64,000 bases of DNA from Pyrenopolyporus hunteri (taxonomy: Eukaryota > Ascomycota > Sordariomycetes > Xylariales > Hypoxylaceae), in the NCBI GenBank assembly GCA_902806595.1, contig CADCXC010000011.1:1364001-1428000 (forward strand), read 5' to 3'. This document shows positions 11,404 to 22,837 of this stretch, in pieces. The translations under genes and the position numbers were made by a program. How positions within the stretch are numbered: position 1 is the stretch's first letter; each line of letters begins with the position of its first letter. The notes beneath the pieces are model-generated. The model was not told the origin of the DNA. It did no database searches and was given only the letters and a program-made list of their open reading frames with translations.

Positions 11404-14400
11404 GACATGTTTTTTTTCTAGTACCTAGGCATCACTCCCAGAGAGGGTTGGTCATACGGTGTTGGTCTGCATCTACGTCACATCGGCAGTCGAGGAAAGA
11501 TATATTTGGGAAGGTCGCGCAGAGTGCAACAGCTTCGTTTCTTGCTTTTCCAACCTGTCGTACGGACGAGAGACACAGACGCACGCACGCACGCGTACAC
11601 AAGCACGCGAGTTTCCCAACAATGAACTGATTTTCAGACTCGGGCCGCGGAACCCAAAGGGGCTGCGGGGGGCGTTTTATTAGGGGGCGTTAGGTTACGC
11701 ATTCCGGACCTCAGGGCATCTCTAGCCAAGCAGGAGACCCGATGAGGGGCATAGAAAGAGGGGCTTCGTAAATGACCTTTCTTTTTTCCTTTCCCTTCCC
11801 CCCACGTACTAAACCCCAAATGAGGAATTCCCGATGGGTGGCAGCGGAGTTAAGCCACCCCTTCTGTCGATTTATTCATGAATACGTACCGGCCATGTAT
11901 TGATCGTAGCCATGAGCCGGGGGGGAATGGATGGTGAAAGTTGGAATTGGAAAAGGTCTTTGGATGTTCCCCGGATCGGCACCAGCGCAAGCACCAGCAC
12001 TACACAGCCCCAGCCCAGCCCTCTAGGGCAGAGGTTGTTGATGATGTATGGATCAGTAAGCTTGGATCTGATCTACTCGTCCTTTTCCTTTTTCTACTCT
12101 TCGGGATGCGGGAATTTACGCGGCATTGACTTAACTTGCTTTTTTTCCTCTTTGTTTTGACCCAGCGGTTATGCATCATACTACATTACATACCTACTGG
12201 TACACGCTACCTTAGGTACCCTACACACTTTTTTCACATAGAGTGTACATAGGCGCTGCAGATTTCGAATGAACGAACGAACGAACGAACGGGCGGGCGG
12301 ACGAACGGGTCGATTGATTGGTTATCCGTCCCCCTCCTCCGTTCCAAGTATAATTGCCCATTGCCATCGCCGTCCACGTGCATATTGTACTATCGATTGC
12401 ATCACTCGTCACATGGGGTTTTCCGTGTGGCTGCTGCTGCTATGGCTAGGTAGTTATGGTGAGAATGATGATGATCATCACGGGTTTCTATTTATATTTA
12501 CCGACCTTATGTACGAATTCGAATTACAGGTGCTGTCCTACGCTGCGATACGCTGCTGTCGCCTGTAGTCTTACATTGGGACTCCCTTACCTACCTACGT
12601 ACTTATACTTAACACTTATACATTTCCTACCTCTTCCTCTAGGCTGCTTCCTCTTCCCTCTTCACTTGGGGTAGCGGTGATGTTGGAGGCAGGTACATGG
12701 AGCATGAATTACCGTACTCGCCCTGCTCTTCATGCTACTCGTGCTCATTGAGTCATAATCTTGCCTTAATAGGTAGAGTTTCGGGCATAGGCTACTGCTA
12801 TTGGATGTATGAAGAGACCTACCATGCGGGCGGGCATGCAGGTATACGCTTATGTACGTTGGGACGTGAAGTCGGTAGGCACTCCCGTAAGCACCCATAT
12901 ATACCTAGGTAAGTACCTAGGGACCACGCTGAAGAATGTGTAAGCGCGGAGGTAGCTTCGGAAAGCAGTTGGTTAGGGTGCAGATGGGCCCGTATGGAGA
13001 TTATGTTCCTGATTAGGCGGTACCGAGGATAGATATGCCTTCGTCTTACTTCCCTCCCTTTATCTTAGTTTACTTGTAGTTACCTAGATACCTATACATC
13101 TATGGAAGTCGCTTTCTAAAACTAACATACGCCAGCCTTTACTATACTGACGAGATGGCGTGGAAAGTTGTAACCTTTCTTATTACGGACGGTTCGCCTT
13201 ATAAAAGCGACTTCCGTACGTGTAATGGACATCTTCAAGAGGTATATGCCTGGTAGGTGCTTCCCTAAGTGGGCAGGTTCGCCCTTCCCGGCTTCGCATG
13301 TGCTGAGATATGCCCGTGAACGTTAACTCGGCTTGGATAGAACCTAGGTGGGAGTTTGGCCGTATACCCGGGTAAGCACCATCGTGTCAGGTAATTATTC
13401 GGTGGTTGGTGTCGGTGTTGGCGTTGGTTGTGGGTTCCTCGATATGGTTCTTGACTATAACGGCAAGAATGCCTAGGTGAATGCAGACAACGGTTGCCAC
13501 GACTTAATTCCCTGTCGCGACGTTCGGTTGGAGGCTAATGGTTTCTCAGATAGTGACGGTCTTTAATAGAACTGACGACGGCTTTTAATGGATTTTTATA
13601 GTTCGTTACTTCTCCTAGACGACTATGAAACTATAAGACTATAGGATAGCTAGGTGGCTGCGGAATTACCGGCTATAGGATTATAAGGAAGCCCTCACCT
13701 GAGATGAAGTAACAACGACGGATCAGAGTAGGACGTGACGATTGGGCTTGAGCTAAGGTTGAAGTTGGCCATCGGTAGTCGCGACGACGTTAAACTTCCT
13801 AACTGGTATATCCATGATGTTTGTTTCCTCGCGATGAACTTAATATCGTTCCGTCAGTGGTAACACCTTCCCCTTTTTTCTCCCTTTCTGACCTTCATCG
13901 CTCCCAACTGGCTCCTGGCTCCTCTGATAGATAGAAACCACGTGAGCCCCCTAATGGATAATACAAAGACTGCTCCTACTCCACATGGTGTGATGTTAAG
14001 CGTAGCTTGATGATTCCTTCTATCGAGATACTAGACTTTGAATAGGCGCGTAGCTGCGAGCCGACCTAGCTGCCAAGTACGAATCTTCCATGACTGAGGC
14101 GGCCTTCCCAATTTCCTTCTTTATAGTCGAAGTGACTCCTTGAAATTTGCAATCGGAGAGAGCAGCTACCGTTAATAGCCAATCATATGAGTCGCGCCGT
14201 CGATGGCGAAAGTTCCTCTAGCTCATTGAGGAGCTACCCAGGTATAAATTACTAAGATCGGAGACAAGCCTTCCGATGCGATACGCCTTGCACCCTCCCT
14301 CACCCAATATATTTTACAAGCAGGGTTGAGCCAGCGTCATTTTCATTACCATGTGGTTTAATGGCTCTTTCTATTCATGGACAGAGCAAGAAGTCGGTCC

Positions 14401-16856
14401 CCAGTAAACGGCGTGTACGTTTGACTTCCGCCTGCCTCAAGTTTTCCAGACTCGGGTATATAAACTCGTCTCACCCCCCAATCCTTTTGTCTCTCCCTAA
14501 TTCCACCAGGTTCTCAAAAATCCAGCTTTTTCTTTTTTGATTGCTCAATGCCTCACATGTTCGAACACCCTTTTTCCTCATCCCCCCATGCCTGTAAGCA
14601 ACTAATTCCCGGCACTCTGCTACGATTATCTATCCCGGATGTACGATCCCCCCACCCAGGATTGTTTAAAAAGGTGGTGTTTAGCAGTGAAGGTGTGGCA
14701 CTAGAAAGCCGCCGAGGAAACGAACTGGTCCCCCGCCCGTACAAGAATCCCTTCTGGGAAAATCTCTATAATCTGCCGACACAAAGTTTGAGCCATCCGA
14801 GCTAGAAATCCAAGCTTTTCCATCCTTGGAAGAGAGATCGTCAAGCCCACCGATATTGTACCGCCGGGACCACGTTTCGTCGTATTTGATAAGGTTGGCT
14901 AAGCGGAGCCGGCCGGTAAACCGGAGCGGATGTAAGAACCAGCGATGAGGTACGATTGCGCATGCCCCGAGACCTCACACGCCGTTCCCGCTATATCTCC
15001 CTGCGCTGTCCCTTTTGCAAATATGCGAGTATGCTTTTCTCTCGTGCTGACTCTGTGCCTAGTCTTCTCACCCGGGGCTCTCCGAACCTTAACGGGAAAG
15101 AATCGTCGACATACGCTGGCGATAATAGGGCTGGTCGACCAGCTTGGAAAACACTGGTACCTGTGGGAAAATACCTTCTACTATACCCCTCATGCTACCT
15201 TGACGCCGGCCTAAGAGTCCGGGGGCTCCCGAATATTCCAACGCCTACTCTGGAGACCTATAGCACCGCGTAATAAAAGCGTTATGGGTGCGCGGGCACG
15301 TCTCGGATAACATTCTTGGAGGTGTTACAAGCCTCATAAGGGCATCATGTGCCTGACAGACGCCTCACCACCTTCGCTGGCATGCTCCTCCTACACTAAG
15401 GTTGGGGCATGGTTAGATTTATGGAGAATGGCGTGGGGCTTTATGGAGGCTTCCTCTCCGACAAAGTTATAAATATCCCGAATATCCCACTAGACGGAGG
15501 TACAAGTAAGATATGCGTCGTTTTTAACCATCGGGAGATCGTTTAGAGAGAAAGAAGTTGATGTCGACGGTGGGGGCGAACTTGAGTATCGGTTACCGAG
15601 GCCGACCAGTTCGGAAAGCTTGATCATCCTTCTGTCAAGAGTATCTCCATTTGGAGAAGTAGGGACCGGCGGTAACAGTGGCGGAGCCGTTCGATACGGG
15701 TGAGGGATGGTATGGATGGTGAGTATTCTTTCCGAGAATGTGGGTGAGGGATCGAGCCGATACTTCTGGTGTATGTTTCCCGAGAAACGATGACGATTGT
15801 TCTGGCTTGGTCATTGCACGTGTATCGGAGGACTGATCAGTCGATGTATCCAGAGGCGGGATTCTGCTGGCGCCTTATCCGCATATGACGGCTTCATGTT
15901 CATAAAGATTCGGCGCGATTATAGGACATATAATTAGAATAGTGCGTCTGGTAGTGTTCTATTAGCGGTATACTTGAGAGAAAAAATTTCGGTCTTCTTT
16001 TGTTCCTATGAAACTCTCCTTTTTGTATTTCTCGGTACTCCAATTAGGAATTGATTTTTCTGGTAGATGATACGGGCCACCAACTTCGGCACGCGGCACA
16101 TACCTGAGATGCTTTAATGTATCATGATGGTAATAAATCTTGGATGCCCTCAAGTAAAGTAATCATCTACTTCGTGAAAATGTACTAGGACGCTGGCGGA
16201 CAAGTCGTGGGCCCTTAGAAGCTATAAAGGCGTGGAAGTCTGTAGTTGAGCGATCTCCATATTCATTTGTGGATCAAGTAGACAATAGCCACCACGTCGG
16301 AGTACGCTATCATCCGGTTTTATTTCAAGCGCGCAAGAGACGGAGCACCGGTTTGTCGCCAGCTCCGTTCGTGAAGCTACACTGGTTGATGAGAGGTGGG
16401 ACTCTATCGATATCCCATCACATGCGCCATTGTTAGATGTGTTATGACTAGAACGTCTTGAACGGCTTATTGTAACTCGTCGTAGTCTGTAGGTAGTCAG
16501 CCGAATCATGACCCCAACCACGCTCTTCAGGATAACATATTTCTATTGATCCCGCTCGACTAGGTAAAGTTAGGTAGGTAGTTAAGTGGATGGTTACCCG
16601 TAACGTCAGCTAAGATCGGACGAGACCGCGAGACTCAAATAAAAGCTTGCCAAGTCGTTCTGTATATTAGCCTAGCATCTTCCGATTATACAAAACACCA
16701 CCCGAAAGTCCGACTAGATTTACTTGTTTCCCTTACTGCCCAGGCAAAGAAGACATTACGCCTAGCTCTTTGAATCCTCGTCTCTATTTTACATTCTACA
16801 TTGATGCTCTCTTTCTTATTTCTCGTTTCTCTTCCTGTCATACTCTCCCTCTCCAT
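11404..16856. other. 5.4-kb gene-poor region with simple repeats and unsupported small ORFs
   Basis: No gene recognised in 5.4 kb. It holds a GAAC/GGGC-type tetranucleotide run (about 12268-12305) and scattered CCTACCTACGTAC and TACCTAGGTAAGTACCTAGG simple repeats (about 12590, 12905, 13080, 16560). At 14455-14550 there is promoter-like sequence (TATATAA, then a pyrimidine-rich tract) in front of an 85-codon ORF (14548-14805) with no recognised domain. A 63-codon ORF from 15023 starts with a signal-peptide-like stretch (MRVCFSLVLTLCLVF). Neither has enough support to be called a gene. The region could hold long non-coding transcripts. Confidence 0.5.
12268..12305. repeat. Tetranucleotide repeat (GAAC)n merging into (GGGC)n
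   Basis: About five GAAC units are followed by GGGCGGGCGGAC and another GAACGGG. It lies in non-coding DNA. Confidence 0.8.
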
Positions 16857-19800
16857 CTAATCGTCCTCGTCCTCGTCAGAGTCGCTGTCGGCCGCGAAGC
16901 GCGCCCTGTATACCCTGCTCGCCAAGTCCTCTGGCAAGCCACCCTCGCTCTCGGGGTCGACGTAGCCCGGCTCGCCGCCGACGAGGGACAGCGCGACGGG
17001 CAGGAATATCAGGGCGTGAGTGGCCGCGAATACGACGAGGGCGAGCCAGACGCGGAAGTAGTAGATCTCGAAGATCTTGGAGCGGGTGAAGGCGAGGACG
17101 CAGACGCCGAGGAGCTTGGTGACGGTGATACCGCTGAAGACGGAGCCGCCGACGTTGACGAGGGCGGTCCAGGCGCGGGCGTCTCGGCCGCGGAAGCGGT
17201 TCTTGGCGCGCTCCATGACACGCCTAGACGGGAACATGAAGGCGCGGGCGATGTGAGCGCAGAACTCGACGGCGATACCGACGCAGATGATCAGGTTCAC
17301 GAGCGAGACGGCGTTCAGCGACACGTCGAAGGCTGCCATCGCGCCGATAATGTCTACGACTGTCATCACAACCGTTAGGGTGACGACGAACGCGGTGACA
17401 AAGGATCCCAAGAGGATAGAGGAGACGACAAATATGATAGCGACTGCGGAGCCAAGGAGAGCACCGGTCAGGTTGACGATGCTTGCGTATTGGTCGAAGA
17501 AGACGTAGAAGACGCTATAAGGGAAGACCTCGATTCCTAAATTGGCGCTGACATCGTTGGCGATGCGACGTGCTGATGCGTATGCGTTGATAAAGTCGTC
17601 TTGGCTGCGTAGGGGCTTGTGCATAGTACGGAAATGACTTGCGGGTAGGGTAAGCTTCCCGGGCTCTACTACGACGGCTTGGCTGTAGGATGCTTGCCCA
17701 GCTAGGGGGCAATCATCCGTAGTGGGAGAGTGTAACCATTTCTGTAAGTAATAGACGAACTCGTCACCTTCGGGCATACCGTCGAGAGTGATGTTCCACG
17801 CCGGGTCCCGATTAGCGAAGCAGGATTTGCGGCCATCCTTGCAGCAGCTTTCGAAGTCGGGGTTCAGCCATAGGAGGAAATCGTCGAGCCAACTAGCAGT
17901 CGGAGAAGATATATACGAAACGTCGGGTCGTTTCCGTTCCTGTTCGAGGACGTTCGTAAGGGATAGTTGTTCGCACGTCGTGAAACGCGAGCAAAGGTCT
18001 CTCTGTCCAGCGCGCTGCGTCGTCTCGTGGTCCTTGACGACGAAGTACACGGGCGGGCCGGTATCTAAGTAATTGTACATGTCGTTAAAATAATCAATCA
18101 GGTAGGAATCGTCAGGCAACGCAACCCTCTGATCTAGGCCGAGTTTAACGTATGGGATTAGAGCGACACCTGCAGCAAGTAGACCAAAGAAGATAGCGAT
18201 GACGAGGACCTTGACCTTTTTGCCGAGCAGAGTGGGCGCGTAGTACTTGCGGATGAATTGCTCTAACCAGGTTTCCTCCGGTACGTCTTGGAGGCGAGGG
18301 CCACCGGGTCCGTTGCTGTCGCTGAGGTGAACGCGGGCCGCTTTGACCTGGAAACACGGGAAGCAATCTGCTCTGTTGTCCTCAGTTCGCACCTGGTTAT
18401 AAGATAGGACGGAAATGAAAAGCGTCATCTGAAGAATTGCGTTGATAAATACCGCACCGGCAGCATAAATTGCAAAGTTTCGGACGGCAGGCATGCCAAC
18501 GAATGCACCGAGAGCGAAAGAGACGGTTTCCGTAATCGCCGAGAAGAGAATGGAGGGCCCCATTCGCCCCAGCGCCCTAGCTATCCTCTCCTCAACCATC
18601 CCATCGGGGTGGTCCTGGTTGACACGCTCGAATTCATGGACGATCAGGAAGATGTTGTCCACTCCCACGGCCAAAACGATAAAGGGGATCACTTCGGCGA
18701 TGATGAGCGTGGCCTTGATACCCGCCCAGGAGAATAGTCCAATAGAAGAGGTGATGGACATCAAGACGATCAAGATGCCGACGAGGCCGAGAGTGAATTT
18801 GCTCTGGACTAATGCTACGGCCGGGTTCCTAATCAGCTCTCCGAGAGTCATGCTGGTCGACCCTAAGGCAATCGAGGCGTAGAAGAACATGACAAGATAG
18901 CTGATGACGATGATGGTCGCGTCCGAATTAGTAGACTTGTTCAGCTCTTCCTCCAAACTGACTTCTGTCGAGAAAGAAAGGCGTAGACCTCGGTTTGCAG
19001 CTTCTTTTTGAGCGGCTAGAAGCCGATGCTTCAAGGACTGCTCCCAATCCATAGCGTGAGCAAGTTCTGGGCTACCCTCGGGGTGGTTGTTCACGACCCA
19101 GGTCACCGTAAAAGCTCGCGCCTCGGTAATGTTGTCGATGCTATCATAGCCGCCTAAGATCATATTTGGCTCTATCGGTTGCTCAAAATCAGGTCGGCAA
19201 TTCACGGGTGACTTAGCACACTCCTTAAATTGAGGTTCCCAATCCTTTGAGCCGTCAAAATAAATAGTCGGCGTCTGCACAACACAGGCTGATCCGGTTG
19301 GCTTCAAGCATACATCGTGAAAAGTCGTTCCAAAGTTTTCGCCCCTAAGTTTTCTGATGCTCTCTTCAACCTCCGACCACCACGTTAGTGTTTCGTAGCT
19401 GAGTACCGGGTGGGCGTCGTTGACAATGAAAGCCTTCTGTGCGCGATAAAAGGGCCCGAATTTCTCGTCGAAAAAAGCTTTCTCCTGGGCCGCCGGCGAA
19501 TCCGGACTGACCCATAACCTTGCGGGCTCTCTTTCTACTTCGAATTTAAACCATCCAAGGCTGAGGACGGTGACCACTATTAGGCTGCTAAGTATAGTGA
19601 TTGCGGGGAATCTTGCACAAAGATGGCCCAGCTTGCTAAAAGCGGTATCGCACCAGTCGTTGACACGATAGTTCCCCTGCGGTTGATCTAACATGGCCCT
19701 CGTACGAACAAGGTCGCCCTCATCTTCGTCATCGCTCGGCTCGGCAGCCTGAAGTAAGTGGAGGCGCTCGCTCCGTCGCTTCGCGTGCCGCATCCAAGCG

Positions 19801-20772
19801 ACATGGCCGATTACGGCGGCGACGAGGGTAAATAGTAGTATGCCATAAGTAAATATGGAAGCGAAGGACAGGCAGGGAAGCGCGCCAACCCGACATGATC
19901 CCGCTTCCCTTATATCCGGAAGTTCCGGGCAAACAGCCGGGCAATCGACGCATGAGCAACGGAAGTTTGGGTCCTCGTCGTTGCACTTCTTCGGTTTCAT
20001 ATCCCTCGGCGCCATGCTCGGTTCGGAATACTCCTGGGGAAAGTTGATCTGGAAAGGCGAGCCGATGGGCTTCTCGTCGCCGAGGAACTTTAGCAGCTGG
20101 GTATAGTTCTTCGCACCACCGCCGATGAAGTCCATGGCCTTGGCATTCGAAGCGCCAAACTTGACCTCCTTGCAGCTATCGTAGAAGCCCTCGCCATATT
20201 CTTTGGATATGAGCTGGTCGACTTCGGCGACCAAAGTCTTTCCATTCTTCTCGACCGTTTTGGTTACGTTGATGAAGAGGGATTGGTCGGGGGAGCAGCT
20301 GAAGGAGCAGAACAAGTTGTAGAAGTTATCCTTGCAGGCGGGACAGGAGCCAATGATCTGGTTCGGGGTGGATAGCTCGGACTTGAGTGCTTGGAGCTAC
20401 GAAGTTATTAGTTAGCGACGGCTTGGATCACTCTACATCTACGACTCCGTATGTGTATGTGTTGTTGCGGGGATAGGATTGTGACATGGATCGGTAAATA
20501 CGCAAACGCACCTGGTCAGCACTACAGCAGACCTTGCTGTCTTTCCACTTCGGCCCACATAGGGACTCTAGGTCTCTGGCGAAATCCGGGTCGGGAGTGG
20601 TAGCCAGCCCATTATCTACGCAGGGGAGCTGTTTACCGAAGAAGCTCTTCTTGCCGCAGTGGCCTCGCATAGCGCAACGTCCAGCTTCATGTTTAGGCGT
20701 ATAGGGCTCACCTGCCGCGGCGGTGCTGGCTAGCAGCAACACGCCAGCGACGAGGCGGGATATTCGAGCCAT
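16857..20772 (-). CDS. NPC1-type sterol transporter (Niemann-Pick C1 / Ncr1 orthologue)
   Basis: Model complement(join(16857..20396,20512..20772)), 1266 aa, close to the family length. Exon 1 begins with a signal peptide (MARISRLVAGVLLLASTAAA) and the Cys-rich N-terminal sterol-binding domain. The 115-nt intron (GTGCGT...CGTAG) joins VCCSADQ to LQALKSELS, a typical N-domain segment. Further on are paired membrane segments, a large lumenal loop, and the sterol-sensing domain around VIPFIVLAVGVDNIFLIVHEFER. A second transmembrane block ends NLIICVGIAVEFCAHIARAF, and the tail is acidic. Family knowledge: NPC1 moves sterols out of the vacuole/lysosome lumen. Its promoter is cut short: the edge of the 27.9-kb inserted island lies 155 bp upstream of the ATG. 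Confidence 0.95.
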
Positions 20773-20929
20773 GGCGATGCTCTACTATTGATAGGGACAG
20801 AGTGGTAGCACCATGGGATATGATATGACTCGAGATGGCAGATAATTTAGATGGATAGTAGATTGATATGGGGAAGTTGAAGATGGTTTGGGGAGGGAAG
20901 TTGCAGCGAGTTCCTGAGAAGGTATGACC

Positions 20930-21010
20930 CTGGTCGAAGTCCAGAGAACCGCCAAACCGCCATTCATTTTTATTTTACCGTACTGTTTGACACATAGTGC
21001 GACATACCGT
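20930..21010 (+). repeat. Left terminal inverted repeat of the island
   Basis: It begins CTGGTCGAAGTCC and includes the perfect 42-bp core at 20947-20988 (two ACCGCC units, then a T-rich stretch and CCGTACTGTTT). The inner 22 bp (20989-21010) differ from the right copy only by four transitions. The 7-bp AGGTATG lies at 20920-20926. Confidence 0.88.
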
Positions 21011-21168
21011 GTATGGCCAACTGTAACCAGCTGGACTTTTTTAACGGGTATTCATCCGCGCATACTGTTGCGAATAGCCTCAAATTACCTAATTATTTTA
21101 AAATTATTTACCTACGATAGATTTCAACCCTAAGTTAATTCCGACACTTTAATAAAAATAATCAAATA

Positions 21169-21434
21169 TATTGGGTGGACAAGGGGTCGTCAATTGATAA
21201 CCGATTGATTATTATGCGATCGCATAATAGGAAGTACGAAATAGATAAAATGAATTGAGTTATGTATATGTAGAAACTATGAACGGTCTAGCTTCGTACT
21301 GATCGGTAGATATACTACTTTTGGGAGCTGTGCCCTAGGTGCCCGTTGCGTAGGGCGACGAGGCACTTGATGAGGGCATATCCACCGTTGCTGTCGCTAC
21401 GGTGGATACCTTAGTACGAAGCTACATTGCTACA
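21169..21434 (+). mobile_element. 267-bp TG...CA repeat, copy A (solo-LTR-like)
   Basis: First of the repeat family described in the findings. The 5' end is TATTGGG where other copies have TGTTGGG; the 3' end is GCTACA. Flanks are AAATA on the left and AAACA on the right, a 5-bp duplication with one transition. It contains a perfect 20-bp palindrome centred on GCGATCGC and nested stems at 21289-21302/21411-21424, 21330-21335/21374-21379, 21344-21349/21355-21360 and 21380-21388/21399-21407. Confidence 0.85.
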
Positions 21435-21806
21435 AAACACGTGTTAGCTATATAATTGTTATAAATACTCACCCGTAGGTAGGAGAGATAGTTCTCACGA
21501 GTGTTAGACGGCCATTTAACGAAGTTAAGCAATCGACAACGAGGTACGCGATGACTTCGCCGCCTCATTAAGTATATTTAATATAGACTAGATTTCGCCT
21601 CTACGAGCTGTGACTCGCGTCTTTCCCTTCCCCCCACCCCCTACGGAGCTAATGAATTGAAATCTTATACAATGCGAGAAATAACTTCTTTATTACACGG
21701 GGACCTCCGGATAATTAACTAAACTACCGAATCAAATATATATGAAAGATATACAAGAAGCATATGTCTCACGGATATAACCTCATAAACCCAGGTAAAT
21801 ATAACG

Positions 21807-22837
21807 TTAGGTACTTACGATCAACCCCTGGTGTTCGAGCTCTTTAATTTGATCGACAATATTAAGTAATTGAGTCTTAATGTTTTCAATCATTTGAGAA
21901 GTGAGACTCGAAGTAGATCGCGATTTTTCGGCGCGTGTAAATATTAAAGACGAACCAGGGACAGTCTTAGGCACGCCGCCTACCCATATACGTTTCCTAT
22001 TATCTATTATAAACAGTCAGAACAATTGTTTTATATTGACAAGCCAATACATACCACGCCTAAGTGAACATCTACTGCCACCACAGTTATAGTGACACCC
22101 AGCGCAAGCACCGTGGAGATAATCAGGCAGGACGATACAGTGTTGGAAAGGGCCTTGATTTGCTTTACAGCTTGCGCAAGCATGCTCTCGTGGTAGAACA
22201 ATACCAACTATCGCTGCATATACAGCTAAAGTCTATCAGCAAATATATTCAACTCAAGGAACGTAAGAGTTTACCTTCGAAATTAGTAGTCGGCGACTGA
22301 AATTGTATTAATTTCAACTCTCGGAAGCGGCGGCCTCGATTATAATTGTAACTATTGAGAACAATAGTCCACTTTGGTTCAAGCTAATAGATAAAACACT
22401 GTGAGTGAATTACTTCAAAAGTAGGGGCTACGCGGGATCAAGTATACTTTCGAATCCCGAACCATCTTTATCACCGTTTTACTTGCGAGGGTCTTCTTAA
22501 CCCGCGCCAAGGCCCAAGCAGTAAAATCGGTTGAAAAGGCATCATCGGTTATCTCCGGCCGTTCGTCATCGTCGCCGGTGAAGGAAGTGGTCGGCTGTAT
22601 GAATCTTGGAGGAAAATCCCCCCCCTTTCCCGGATCTTGATCAAGGGATTTCACCCAGTCCCAATCAAGCCCACGCCTGTCAACAGGGCCGGGTGCCTCT
22701 GATTCGGCTGCTACGGGGCTGGTAGGCTCGTTATCCTGTTTGGAGATGGCGATACCTCGCTCTCGGGGACGGATGTTCTGCGTTGGGATGATTTGTTGCC
22801 GGTTTGACCTGTTCGAGGACTTCCTGAGGGCGGGCAT
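21807..22837 (-). CDS. DUF3716-type cysteine-motif protein (island copy 1)
   Basis: Model complement(join(21807..22003,22055..22207,22275..22383,22448..22837)), 282 aa; all four phases agree. Exon 1 begins MPALRKSSN and is basic, then acidic. Exon 3 holds the cysteine core: CASC, a GPFQHC segment, then GACAGCHYN and a final CSL, the pattern I recognise from fungal DUF3716 proteins, where cysteines probably bind zinc. Exon 4 is a predicted coiled coil (MIENIKTQLLNIVDQIKELEHQG) and ends VST before TAA; a GTAAGT six codons before the end could instead be a donor. Introns are 51-67 nt. A second, divergent member lies at 33.1 kb. Function of the family is unknown. Confidence 0.72.

Noticed and set aside
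16770..17378. Plus-strand 202-codon ORF opposite the end of NPC1
   Set aside because: Antisense shadow in GC-rich NPC1 coding DNA with highly acidic, featureless translation.
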